Shown here piece by piece: positions 47,328 to 55,365 of a stretch of 64,000 bases of DNA (positions within the stretch are counted from its first letter, which is position 1; every line of letters starts with the position of its first letter). Below the pieces are notes generated by a model that worked only from the letters and a program-made list of their open reading frames with translations, did no database searches and was not told the DNA's origin. This DNA is from Pseudomonas parafulva NBRC 16636 = DSM 17004 (lineage in GTDB: Bacteria > Pseudomonadota > Gammaproteobacteria > Pseudomonadales > Pseudomonadaceae): contig NZ_BBIU01000006.1 in the NCBI RefSeq assembly GCF_000730645.1, forward strand, positions 62,001-126,000, read 5' to 3'. The position numbers and the translations under genes are program-made.

Positions 47328-48155
47328 CTAGCTATTGATTGGATAGCTTATAATCGCTTGAGAACTCGCCATGGCCATCATTTGATCGCCTGACAAACCA
47401 ATGAGTGGGAATCCCGAGTATGGGAGGTGCCCGGATGAAAGGTTTACAAATAGTCTATCGTCTGTGAGCTCTACTTTGGTGGCCCCAGATGGGAAGATTC
47501 CCTTACCCTTTTCAGTGATGGAAAACGCCAGTGGGAAGAACGAAAGCACGCTAACGGTACATAAATTCCCTTTATTCCAGCACGCAAACATCTTTGCACT
47601 CAGATGATGACGATGTGGGAAAAACCAACAGTAGAGATCGTGAGTGTTCTCTATCGCAGCATCATCACCCATCACAAAGTTTTGCAATGGTGTGAAATAC
47701 GGTGTTTCTACTGGCGTTCTAATGCACTCGTTTACCGAAGTGGCTGATAATACGTGCCCTATCATTGCCCGGCAGAATCGAACAGCATTAAATGGAATTG
47801 TTACATAGCTGAGGGGGCTATTAGCGTAAGTGAAGTAATGAGTTACTAGTTGTGTTATCCCCTTATAAACTCTCGCTACCTCTTGATCATTTGCACCGAG
47901 ATGATTGCTGTTACAGGCTTTGCAAATGGTCTTAAATTTACTGCCGTTAGGCGACTTCACTCCTTTAATCGGCACTGCATCAACACCCATAACCTCAGTC
48001 AAATGGACTTGCTCAACCTTCGAGATTGTGATGCTGCCTTGCGGCGGCACATGATCCCAGCTGAGCCTGCCATAGCTGCCACAAATCAAGCAGTGACCTT
48101 GGACAATCTCAGTGTGCATGCGTCGCTCAGTTAGCCGCTTGGCGAAATCTCCCAT
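47328..48155 (-). CDS. HNH-type putative endonuclease
   Basis: A 275-residue protein with an N-terminal zinc-finger HNH-like motif: Cys22-x2-Cys25, then WDHVPPQ (Asp34-His35), then Cys78-x2-Cys81 followed by NSNHLG (Asn84, His85). This is the cysteine-bracketed DH...N...H pattern of HNH endonucleases. The remaining ~190 residues are unfamiliar, with several aromatic and His-rich stretches (FFPHRHHL). AGGTGG precedes the ATG. It follows the membrane coiled-coil gene by 21 bases on the same strand, so the two are probably one operon. HNH nucleases with extra domains are common in phage defence. No defence function is proven for this one. Confidence 0.72.
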   Translation of the reverse strand: MGDFAKRLTERRMHTEIVQGHCLICGSYGRLSWDHVPPQGSITISKVEQVHLTEVMGVDAVPIKGVKSPNGSKFKTICKACNSNHLGANDQEVARVYKGITQLVTHYFTYANSPLSYVTIPFNAVRFCRAMIGHVLSATSVNECIRTPVETPYFTPLQNFVMGDDAAIENTHDLYCWFFPHRHHLSAKMFACWNKGNLCTVSVLSFFPLAFSITEKGKGIFPSGATKVELTDDRLFVNLSSGHLPYSGFPLIGLSGDQMMAMASSQAIISYPINS

Positions 48156-48176
48156 GGTGCCACCTATGCAAAGAGC

Positions 48177-49022
48177 TTAGTTGAATTGCAACTCTGACGG
48201 AATTTTATTTCCCACGCACTTGAAGTACGTATTGGCTTTAGGCGTGAGCTTATAGGTTGCTTGAAGTCCAACTCTCGACAGGGTTAAGTATCCATCGGAA
48301 ACTAAGGGGTTTGCATATCTTTCAATATGTTCATTTCCCAGCCCTATCAAATCATCTATTTGCGTCGCCTTTGCGGCGGATAGTTCTGTTTTGGTAAGTA
48401 GCATTACAGCCTTGAGGATTTCAGCTTTAGTTTTCAGCACGATTTCACTATTAGAAAAAAGCTTCGCAAATTTAGGAAGTAGGCTGGAGCCGCTCGGATT
48501 TTTAAAGGCGCCAGCGGAGGCTAATCCTTCAAGCGTAAAGACAAGCTTCTTTGCATCACTAGTAATCCGATCAAGCTTTTTTCTGGCACTATCGCGTTCC
48601 TCCTTAGCTTCATCCAATGCTTTATGAGCAGAGGCCAAATCTTTGGACAGCACGGTTCTTTGGGGTGCTCGTTCATTGTCAATCTGCTCTAACTTGTCAC
48701 GAGACAGACGAATTTCTTGGCTGGTACTGCTCAAGCTAGTAATTTGTCTATTTGTTCGATATAACCTGACGCTCAAGATCAGTATCAGTATGGAGGACAC
48801 TGCAATCAGAATCACCAGCAGGCCTACTACTAAGACAGACCATAGGGGGACAGCCTTTGCGGCGAATGTGTCAAAAGCAGCACCAGACACGCCAAACAGC
48901 TTAGAAACCCATTTGGGGGGGGCGCTATTCTCAAGGGTGTACTTGAAAACCGTTAGCATAGAGCCACCAAGGGCAAGCCACAGCCACGTTCGCACCTGTC
49001 CTAAGCTACCCTTTACGTCCAT
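48177..49022 (-). CDS. Membrane/coiled-coil protein paired with HNH gene
   Basis: A 281-residue protein. Two hydrophobic helices are seen (about residues 12-28 and 62-86), followed by a charged coiled coil (about 95-160) and a C-terminal globular section of about 100 residues, resembling a winged helix (VSDGYLTLSRVGLQATYKLT). It is upstream of the HNH gene with a 21-base gap. A membrane sensor with coiled coil coupled to a nuclease is one reading; I do not recognise the family. Confidence 0.7.
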   Translation of the reverse strand: MDVKGSLGQVRTWLWLALGGSMLTVFKYTLENSAPPKWVSKLFGVSGAAFDTFAAKAVPLWSVLVVGLLVILIAVSSILILILSVRLYRTNRQITSLSSTSQEIRLSRDKLEQIDNERAPQRTVLSKDLASAHKALDEAKEERDSARKKLDRITSDAKKLVFTLEGLASAGAFKNPSGSSLLPKFAKLFSNSEIVLKTKAEILKAVMLLTKTELSAAKATQIDDLIGLGNEHIERYANPLVSDGYLTLSRVGLQATYKLTPKANTYFKCVGNKIPSELQFN

Positions 49023-49114
49023 CTGCTATCCCCAAGCATGGCAAATGGCTATTCTATGCAGTTGATGAAGGCTGGTAAAGCCGCCTGTAACCTAGCGGAC
49101 AAGGACACCGTTTA

Positions 49115-50329
49115 ATGCCAATTGATGATGCCAATTATTTTCTTCGATTGGATTATGTACATCCAAAAATTGTAGCTCAGATTTTTTTAGAAAAGAAATA
49201 TCCAAAAGGATTCAAGGGTTGGATTCTCAAGAATGAGATTAAACCAGTGGATATGTATTGCTATCTCTATGCCAAGTATGGGCCGCCAAATGGCTTCATG
49301 AATTTTTTGAAAAGCAACTCGTCTGACAATCTGGTCCATTGGGAGTGGACGCTGATAAACGATGATGGGTTGATTCAGATACAAGGGCAATTATATAAAA
49401 CAGAAATCCATCTTCTTGGGGTATTCAATCGTCCAGCTATTACAAAACAATCGCTTATCGAGCAGTTTCGCAGCGATCTCAAGAAATACGGCAAGCAAAT
49501 GAAAGATATTCGTTTGCAGCTTGAAAAATGGATTGAGTTTGTCAATCCCTTTCAAACCATCCAATCTACTATTGATATTCAAATCAAGAAGCTGCGAGAA
49601 CTCAATCTACAACCATCCGAAGATAAGGTACACACCCCTACGTCAAGGGATGAAATGGCCACCTACGCAGAACGGTTTTCTGTAATGGCTGAGAAGTACA
49701 CATTTGGAACTGGGCTCGCTTTCGGCCTGCGTTGTATGATGCCTGTGTTGGCTGAAACATTTCTAAATCTGTTGATATTCGTGCTTGCAAAAAAAGATAT
49801 AAGAGATAATGAGTCTAAGTACAGAGCCTTCGTATCAGACACAATCACAGGCAGACTGAACCTTTTACACACGAACTGCATAGGCTTTGACAAACCTGTA
49901 GACCACGCCCATGAAGCATGTAGAAACTTCTACCAACTGATGGCTGATCGAAACGACTTGCTGCACGGTAATTTCAATATTAATAGGTTGAAGATTGGAG
50001 ATGTATATTTCAATGGAAAAACGCCGGTTAAGCAAAAGTATGAGGATTTGTGGGGGGATACTATCGGCGTAACAATTGCCAGCGTTAAGCTTGAGCGAAT
50101 TGAGAGCAATTATTCAGCTGTGCAGACATTCATTACTTACCTTATGTCACTGCTATCACCGAAGGTAAGTGAAGGAATTGATGTGCTCATGAGTCATCGA
50201 GACTTGGGTTACAACGAAAAACTGAGCAGGTTGGGGGTATTGTTCTCAGTCAGAGCAATGGAAGGTTTTTTGTTTTTTGAAGACGAGTTTGAGGATGGCG
50301 AATTCACGCCGTCAAACAGTGAGAGCTAG
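49115..50329 (+). CDS. HEPN-motif protein, unknown function
   Basis: A 404-residue soluble protein, divergent from the HNH operon. The C-terminal half is alpha-helical and carries MADRNDLLHG with Arg279, Asn280 and His284, the RNxxxH form of the R-X4-6-H motif found in HEPN ribonuclease-like domains. The residues around the motif (helix before, acidic preceding residue) fit this fold. The N-terminal ~110 residues are unfamiliar. HEPN proteins act in toxin-antitoxin and abortive-infection systems, but some are inactive or scaffold-like. AAGGA precedes the ATG with a rather long spacer. Confidence 0.65.
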   Translation: MPIDDANYFLRLDYVHPKIVAQIFLEKKYPKGFKGWILKNEIKPVDMYCYLYAKYGPPNGFMNFLKSNSSDNLVHWEWTLINDDGLIQIQGQLYKTEIHLLGVFNRPAITKQSLIEQFRSDLKKYGKQMKDIRLQLEKWIEFVNPFQTIQSTIDIQIKKLRELNLQPSEDKVHTPTSRDEMATYAERFSVMAEKYTFGTGLAFGLRCMMPVLAETFLNLLIFVLAKKDIRDNESKYRAFVSDTITGRLNLLHTNCIGFDKPVDHAHEACRNFYQLMADRNDLLHGNFNINRLKIGDVYFNGKTPVKQKYEDLWGDTIGVTIASVKLERIESNYSAVQTFITYLMSLLSPKVSEGIDVLMSHRDLGYNEKLSRLGVLFSVRAMEGFLFFEDEFEDGEFTPSNSES

Positions 50330-50391
50330 CAAAGCGAGAGTTAAGAGCAATTGAAATTTGGATTTGCTCCGAAAAAGGACCCCATTCGATG

Positions 50392-50414
50392 ATGCCCCCA
50401 GCTTTTGGGGGCAT
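50392..50414 (+). terminator. Terminator-like hairpin after HEPN-motif gene
   Basis: ATGCCCCCA and TGGGGGCAT form a 9-bp stem with a five-base loop, followed by the A/T-rich AAATAAAG. It lies about 60 bases downstream of the HEPN-motif gene. Confidence 0.7.
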
Positions 50415-50649
50415 AAATAAAGTATAACATTTGGCCGGAGTTCGGCCCGGATCGCTTAGCGCAACAGGATGCGGGCAAACCGAAACCGCCAAAATAAAGA
50501 AATAACATTCTGTTTTATAAATCTTTTTTGCTTGGATGATACGTTCAGAGAAAGCATTCGACGACGTACAGCAGTAGCGTTGAACTCACTACCACGCAGG
50601 GTACGAAGCCCTCTAATGTGTCCCTACCAAAATCAGCATGGAGCATCAA

Positions 50650-51585
50650 ATGAAAGAAACAATCTTCAACTTCTTCCTGTTTGCGGATGCACAAGAGCGG
50701 GTTAGCCTCCTTGGCCATATACTCTATGAGGTGGATGGTACAGATGAAGAGAAGTTAGCTTTCTTGAAAGTAGCGGCAGAACAAGATTTCGAAAAGGCTA
50801 CATTCACAAAGGCTCCAGCGGATTTGACAATCGGTGCATATACCGCGCGTTGTCGGTTGGGCACAGCTCTTGAGCTGTTTGAGTATGCGTTTGAGTCGCA
50901 CGCAACGCGAACTCCATTATTCGGGATCACTATCATCATGGATGGCAAACCCGCGATAAACTACATCTCTGATCATTCTCCGTTAGACATGGATAATGTG
51001 AATCAAACCATGGGGGAGAAAAGTGTCATGGATGATTGGTTGGCAAAATATACAAGAGGCGATACGTTTAACTATGCCGATCTTATCAATGACGATTTTT
51101 TGTTGGCCTACAAACTCCTCTTCAATAACAAGCACTACGCATCTGCTGCTAAGCTATTAATGTCCTGTATCGACAGCATTGCACACGTGGAGTACGGATA
51201 TGAAAAAACACGGTCAGAACGAGCAGTTTTCAGCCAGTGGCTTGACGCGTACGTTGACTTGAAGCCTATAGGCGTCACTGCCGATGAACTTTGGGAGTTG
51301 AGGAATGGCATGCTGCATATGTCGAATCTAGATTCAAATAAAGTGCTAAAGAAAAAGACGCGGCGAATTTCAATCTCCATAGGAAATGTTCCAGAAGACG
51401 CACAAGGCACATTCGATAATGTGTGGTATTTCAATTTACATTCATTCTATCTTGCTGTGTGTGAAGGGATAGGCAAGTGGCTTCAAACGTATGCTGATAG
51501 CTACGATAAGTTTTTGATATTCGTTGAAAGATGGGATAGAACAATATCCGATTCAAGGATGGCACTCTACGACCCAAGCAGATAG
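50650..51585 (+). CDS. Second HEPN-motif protein, unknown function
   Basis: A 311-residue protein downstream of the first HEPN-motif gene. I start it at the ATG at 50650, with GGAG six bases upstream, rather than at 50638. The helical C-terminal half holds LWELRNGMLHMS with Arg218, Asn219 and His223, again RNxxxH. A histidine-containing helix follows the motif at about the expected distance of the HEPN fold. It is not an obvious duplicate of the upstream protein, so two divergent HEPN-type proteins seem to stand next to each other. Function unknown. Confidence 0.65.
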   Translation: MKETIFNFFLFADAQERVSLLGHILYEVDGTDEEKLAFLKVAAEQDFEKATFTKAPADLTIGAYTARCRLGTALELFEYAFESHATRTPLFGITIIMDGKPAINYISDHSPLDMDNVNQTMGEKSVMDDWLAKYTRGDTFNYADLINDDFLLAYKLLFNNKHYASAAKLLMSCIDSIAHVEYGYEKTRSERAVFSQWLDAYVDLKPIGVTADELWELRNGMLHMSNLDSNKVLKKKTRRISISIGNVPEDAQGTFDNVWYFNLHSFYLAVCEGIGKWLQTYADSYDKFLIFVERWDRTISDSRMALYDPSR

Positions 51586-51806
51586 GACGAGGGGCGTTTT
51601 TGGAACATATCCAAGCCCCCGCCAAAAATAATGATACACTTCAATACTCGTTGGGATTCTCCGATTGAAAAATAATCTGTCAGTTTTGTCCTAGGTGCTT
51701 AGCCAAGCACGAGGGGGCGAAATGAGAATCGTCGCAATTTGAAAATAATCTTCTGCTCTTGCCCTGTAGCTGCTAATCAGAACAACAGCTACAAGGCGTG
51801 CATCCT

Positions 51807-52433
51807 TCACGCCACTTTCGATTCTTTCTTGATCCTGTACACCGTAGCGACACCACAATCAGCCAGCTTAGCGATATTGCCAGCAGACATGGTTGGATGG
51901 TCCTGCATCAGCGTCTGTACCTTTTCCCACTTGGCAGCGTTCCGTCCTTTACCTGATGGCTTCCATTCTGGATCAGCAGCCTTCTTGTTTTCCAAGCCCT
52001 GCTTGATTCGTTCCACACGCTTCTCTTGATCCAGTCGTGCCATTGTTGCCATCAGGTCGATCAGCATGCTGTTGATCACGTCCATGATTTGGCCAGTAAT
52101 TCCCTTTGCCTCAACCAGCATGTGACTGGTGGGTAGATCAGCCACTACCAGACGCAACCCCTTGGCCTTGATAGTAGCTTTAAGAGTGTCCCAGTCAGCT
52201 GGTGAGAGGCGACTGAGGCGGTCTACAGACTCGACCAATAGCACATCTCCACTCTGGGCGGTGTTGAGCAAGGTAAGCAACTGAGGGCGGTTAAGCTTGG
52301 TGCCACTGATGTTCTCAGCATACACACCAACGATGCTCAATCCCTTCTCGACGGCGAACAACTCTAGAGCGGCCTTTGCACGGTGAGCGTCTTGGTCTTT
52401 GGTTGATGCTCGAAGGTAGAGGTGGGAATTCAT
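51807..52433 (-). CDS. Resolvase/invertase-family serine recombinase
   Basis: A 208-residue small serine recombinase. LYLRAST at the N-terminus gives the likely nucleophile Ser10; the conserved ESVDRLSRL and D-x-x-L loops follow, and a C-terminal helix-turn-helix (MSAGNIAKLADCGVATVYR) binds DNA. Tn3-type resolvases resolve cointegrates or dimers; a related group inverts DNA. An AT-rich dyad directly upstream suits its own recombination site. It may maintain the excised circular form. Confidence 0.9.
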   Translation of the reverse strand: MNSHLYLRASTKDQDAHRAKAALELFAVEKGLSIVGVYAENISGTKLNRPQLLTLLNTAQSGDVLLVESVDRLSRLSPADWDTLKATIKAKGLRLVVADLPTSHMLVEAKGITGQIMDVINSMLIDLMATMARLDQEKRVERIKQGLENKKAADPEWKPSGKGRNAAKWEKVQTLMQDHPTMSAGNIAKLADCGVATVYRIKKESKVA

Positions 52434-52476
52434 CGCTGACTATCCTTTACTCTTGAATTTGATAGGTCAATGATAA

Positions 52477-52499
52477 TTGAATCATATAGCTATATTCAA
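52477..52499. promoter_or_regulatory. Inverted repeat upstream of resolvase (possible res site)
   Basis: TTGAAT and ATTCAA flank a palindromic ATAGCTAT centre in a 23-bp dyad, followed by AGATATCT. It lies 44 bases upstream of the resolvase start, the normal place for a res site or autoregulatory operator. Confidence 0.45.
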
Positions 52500-52573
52500 T
52501 AGATATCTGATAGCGCCAATGCGGCAGTCTCCGTACTACCAGTTGGGTAGACCTCTTAGATAGTAAGGGTAGG

Positions 52574-52780
52574 TCAGGATCGAAGCGAATCGATTCCCTT
52601 GGTGATGCCTTCGGCATTCGCATCGAGAGTGGCCAGTGCACTCAATACATTGTCATGCACTTGGGTTGACCCGCGTTGACTGATCCATAGGCTCACCTCT
52701 TCCAAAGCTGCACGTATGGCGATTTGATTGAGGTGCAGCAATTCAAGCGTGTCAGCTGTGATTGGAATACGGTCATCCAT
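52574..52780 (-). CDS. Small pseudomonad-type conserved hypothetical protein
   Basis: A 68-residue protein (MDDRIPITADTLELLHLNQ...). Similar small proteins of this form are widespread in Pseudomonas, to my recollection, with no assigned role. AGGA lies nine bases before the ATG at 52780. It follows the XRE gene by 52 bases on the same strand. Confidence 0.65.
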   Translation of the reverse strand: MDDRIPITADTLELLHLNQIAIRAALEEVSLWISQRGSTQVHDNVLSALATLDANAEGITKGIDSLRS

Positions 52781-52832
52781 GTATGTAGGTCCTGTGAGGG
52801 GGCGAGCCTGAGTGTAGCGTCGATCTATGTGG

Positions 52833-53054
52833 CTACAGACCCTCAAGCAGCTCTGATAGGGACATGCTCAGCCCGTCAGCAAGCACCTTGGCCGCTTCGA
52901 GGCTGGGGTTGGCCGTACCCGTCTCAATGCGAGACATGTAGGTGCGAACAAAGCCGCACTTGTCAGCGAATGCTTCTTGGCTGAAGCCTTGGCTGCTGCG
53001 TAGGTTTCGGATTCGTTGGCCAAAGGCCTTTCGGAGGTGTTGGTTTGTCTGCAT
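52833..53054 (-). CDS. XRE-family helix-turn-helix regulator
   Basis: A 73-residue Cro/C1-type repressor: a single helix-turn-helix (RNLRSSQGFSQEAFADKCGF, then RTYMSRIETGTANPSLEAAK). It is divergent from a small membrane protein, and the space between holds a direct repeat likely to be its operator. It is probably the switch controlling flanking island genes. Confidence 0.9.
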   Translation of the reverse strand: MQTNQHLRKAFGQRIRNLRSSQGFSQEAFADKCGFVRTYMSRIETGTANPSLEAAKVLADGLSMSLSELLEGL

Positions 53055-53088
53055 GCCAGCATGATGGTTGGATGCACCCTGATCGTGA

Positions 53089-53132
53089 ACACACTGAGTG
53101 ATTACACTCCAAATGATGACACACTAACTGAT
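53089..53132. promoter_or_regulatory. Repeated operator upstream of XRE gene
   Basis: ACACACTGAGTGAT at 53089-53102 and ACACACTAACTGAT at 53119-53132 are direct repeats 30 bases apart, with the TTACACTCCAAATGAT stretch between them. They lie in the 139-base divergent region and probably bind the XRE protein. Confidence 0.55.
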
Positions 53133-53193
53133 ACAATGATCTCAAGCCCCATACGCTGGGGAAGCGAACTCCTAGTCCTGAGAGACCAACGAA

Positions 53194-53502
53194 ATGAACG
53201 AAAAACTGTTCGTGCTGACCAGTCGTAAGAAGAAGACAAACCACATCCTGCACCTGATCCTGACCGTTCTGACAGGAGGGCTTTGGTTGATTGTGTGGGG
53301 CATCACAGTGCGAAGCAACGATGGTCAGAACAAGAAGATCGATAGGGAAATCGACCAGATCATGCACTACAAGTCTCAGGGCTTGAGCGATGCTGCCACG
53401 CACCAGCAGTTGAAGGCAGACAAACTGAATGCTGACGTGCTTCAAGGAAGGGTGATTTTTGTTTTGTTGGTGGTGGTGTTTCTGTACTTCTACCTACGGT
53501 AG
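53194..53502 (+). CDS. Small two-helix membrane protein
   Basis: A 102-residue protein. A basic start (RKKKTNHILHL) leads into a first membrane helix (LTVLTGGLWLIVWGI), a charged middle region, and a final helix (VIFVLLVVVFLYFYL). Small phage- and island-borne membrane proteins of this type are common, with unknown roles. It is divergent from the XRE gene and probably controlled by it. Confidence 0.72.
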   Translation: MNEKLFVLTSRKKKTNHILHLILTVLTGGLWLIVWGITVRSNDGQNKKIDREIDQIMHYKSQGLSDAATHQQLKADKLNADVLQGRVIFVLLVVVFLYFYLR

Positions 53503-54038
53503 AGGTTGCGCACCTTCAGTGGAGCGTCTATGCAAACTCCTTGATCAGCTCCGCTGGCGTTTGCACCGAAAGCGGTAAGCTTTCCGCTGGTTGCACTGTA
53601 GATGACCGAAGGTAGGGATCGTGGACACCTAACGGTGTAGAGGGGGTGAAACAACCAACCCCCCAAAACCTACTAATCCGTACTATCTACAGCTGACGCT
53701 GTTCCTGTGTACAATATCTGATCCGCAGGATTGAGTTTTGCACGATCAGAGCACAGCTCAGGTAGCTGCTCGCATTCTTGTTGTCCAACCATTTTATTGG
53801 TTGGTTGGACTGGTACGATTGGCCATTAGCGCCAGCTAACAATGATAGCTATTTTCATTTGGGACAACCTTGTTGTTTGTTGTCCCTGTGTACGACTCAT
53901 TGCTTGCGCAATAGGGGAAGAGGTTTTACATCTGAGTCAACCGCGTTTCGTTTAGACCTTATCGGTCATGGTGTGTGCCGTCCAATGTCCGACCCTATAC
54001 ATATGGTGGGCGCTGTTCGGACACGCATATGGCAGGAG
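53503..54038. other. 536-bp non-coding island region with hairpins
   Basis: No frame here looks genuine. GTCCAACCA pairs with TGGTTGGAC around 53782-53808, and a second stem-like pair of GACAAC/GTTGTCC repeats lies near 53863-53885. The stretch between the small membrane protein and the DNA-binding-like gene could hold an RNA or a replication/transfer site. Confidence 0.4.
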
Positions 54039-54890
54039 TCATTTGGCTGCTGCCAACCATCCCTGTGACTCAGCGAAATCAAGGAAGTGATCAGCACCAG
54101 TCGGCTCTGGCATCTGGCGCCTGCTCTCAGTATGCCGCACCGATGGTGCTTCAGCGTCCGGTGTACCTTGCAGGGCATTCGTGACCTTGGTTGTGCGTTC
54201 AATGAGCGTAGCAATCGGCTCTGTACCGAGTCCGCTGACAAGCTTCAGGATGTGCTGTCGAGCAGCATACGCTTGCTTTTGTTGAGCCAGTTCAACGCCT
54301 TCATTGTCCTCTGAGACTCGTACAGAGTGGAGCTCCATGTATTCGTTGATGGCCTCATCCACACGAGCCATCAGATTCAATGCTGACTGCTCAAGGTGCA
54401 GACGACTTGCAGTAGGTGCTTGGTCATCGACCCAATCCATAACGAATACAGGCTGGGTGCCGTTAGAGGTGGAGCGTTCACGCACCTTCTCTTTGACACG
54501 TCTGATTACGCTGGAATCAAAGGAGCTCTCATAGCGTCCTTCGGCAGCGTTCCACTTGCAGCCGTATTCTTCGTGCAGAATGCCCCGGAGCTCAAAGTCT
54601 TTGACTCCCTGTGCACGAATTGCGAGCTCGTACACGCGACTCACTGACTTGCTCAGTGGAGTGGCGATTTCCTTTGGTACATCTTTAACAAGCAGTTTTA
54701 CCTTACGCTCAGGAAGCCCAGTGGCTGCAATGATTGCAGCGTAAGATTTTCCCTCACGACGCAGCTGTACTGCCCATTTCTCAGGCGTGGACGCAGTGAT
54801 GGCCGGTGCTTGTGGCGTGGGGGCTGGTGCTTGAGCGTGCTCGTCATTGGCCGAGCTGGCAGGCAAATTCAAAACGGATGGATGCTGCAT
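54039..54890 (-). CDS. Putative DNA-binding protein, unknown function
   Basis: A 283-residue protein. After a Pro/Ala-rich start (~residues 1-35) there is a helix-turn-helix-like segment (WAVQLRREGKSYAAIIAATG, then LPERKVKLLVKDVP), suggesting DNA contact. The rest is charged and helical without known motifs. The gene lies near the right end of the island, where replication or transfer functions often sit. No firm function is offered. Confidence 0.6.
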   Translation of the reverse strand: MQHPSVLNLPASSANDEHAQAPAPTPQAPAITASTPEKWAVQLRREGKSYAAIIAATGLPERKVKLLVKDVPKEIATPLSKSVSRVYELAIRAQGVKDFELRGILHEEYGCKWNAAEGRYESSFDSSVIRRVKEKVRERSTSNGTQPVFVMDWVDDQAPTASRLHLEQSALNLMARVDEAINEYMELHSVRVSEDNEGVELAQQKQAYAARQHILKLVSGLGTEPIATLIERTTKVTNALQGTPDAEAPSVRHTESRRQMPEPTGADHFLDFAESQGWLAAAK

Positions 54891-55318
54891 TCGTAATCTC
54901 CTCTAGTTCATTCTCGATAGGCATTCCTCTCGGTTTGTGCCGGTTTGGTTTGATAAATCGCAGACGTTAAAAAGCCCCCTTGCAAGGCACCAATTTGGTG
55001 GTCGCGGTGGAGGCTTTTCGGCTGTCTGTCTACCTACTGGGTAGGCGGCGGACTTTACTCTTCGGTAGAGTCATCTGTCAACTAATTCTTGACAGAACGG
55101 ATTTCACGAGAAAACCAATTTCACGGAGGGAAACGCCTTTTGCTTAGCTCGGACTGGTTCAGAGCTCCAGCAAAGCCAGTAAACATGGAGCTTGAAGGAT
55201 GTTGGCTACACAAACAAGGTGAAGGCAGTACGGGTTATGCACGGATTTAACAGAGGTTAATGATCGTTTTTTAACCAATTTTGCATACTAGTTACGCGAT
55301 AATTTGATTCTCTCTAAA
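54891..55318. other. Right-end non-coding stretch of the island
   Basis: About 430 bases of AT-rich DNA between the last island gene and the truncated kinase frame. No gene seen. Small inverted repeats such as CACCAATTTGGTG near 54990 are present. Confidence 0.4.
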
Positions 55319-55365
55319 TCAAAAAGTTGACGACTTCTTCGCGTTCATGGGTGTGCGGATTTCAT
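55318..55365. other. attR: right junction of the island
   Basis: Island sequence AAAGTTG and ten bases precede the core CGCG at 55340-55343, followed on the minus strand by host codons reading HEIRTPMNA backwards. The island contributes an altered end, KKSSTF then stop, to the kinase's N-terminal fragment. Confidence 0.8.

Larger units (their letters stand above)
43758..55343. mobile_element. 11.6-kb serine-recombinase genomic island in a sensor kinase gene
   Basis: The island is bounded by two copies of CGCG (43758-43761 and 55340-55343) and is visibly AT-richer than its flanks. About twelve genes are carried: a large serine recombinase at the left edge, a resolvase, an XRE regulator, HEPN-motif and HNH-type proteins, membrane proteins and a lipoprotein. 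No conjugation, phage structural or antibiotic resistance genes were seen. The boundaries follow from the host kinase: the left flank ends within its AVIG codons, and the right flank begins at its HEIRTPMNA codons. Joining the flanks with one CGCG restores the frame exactly. Confidence 0.92.

Noticed and set aside
53778-54068. Possible 96-residue gene in the island gap
   Set aside because: Overlaps the putative DNA-binding gene's end and a hairpin region; composition not coding-like and no ribosome site.
43758-55343. Prophage interpretation of the island
   Set aside because: No capsid, portal, terminase, tail or lysis genes were found. The content fits a genomic island or defence element better.
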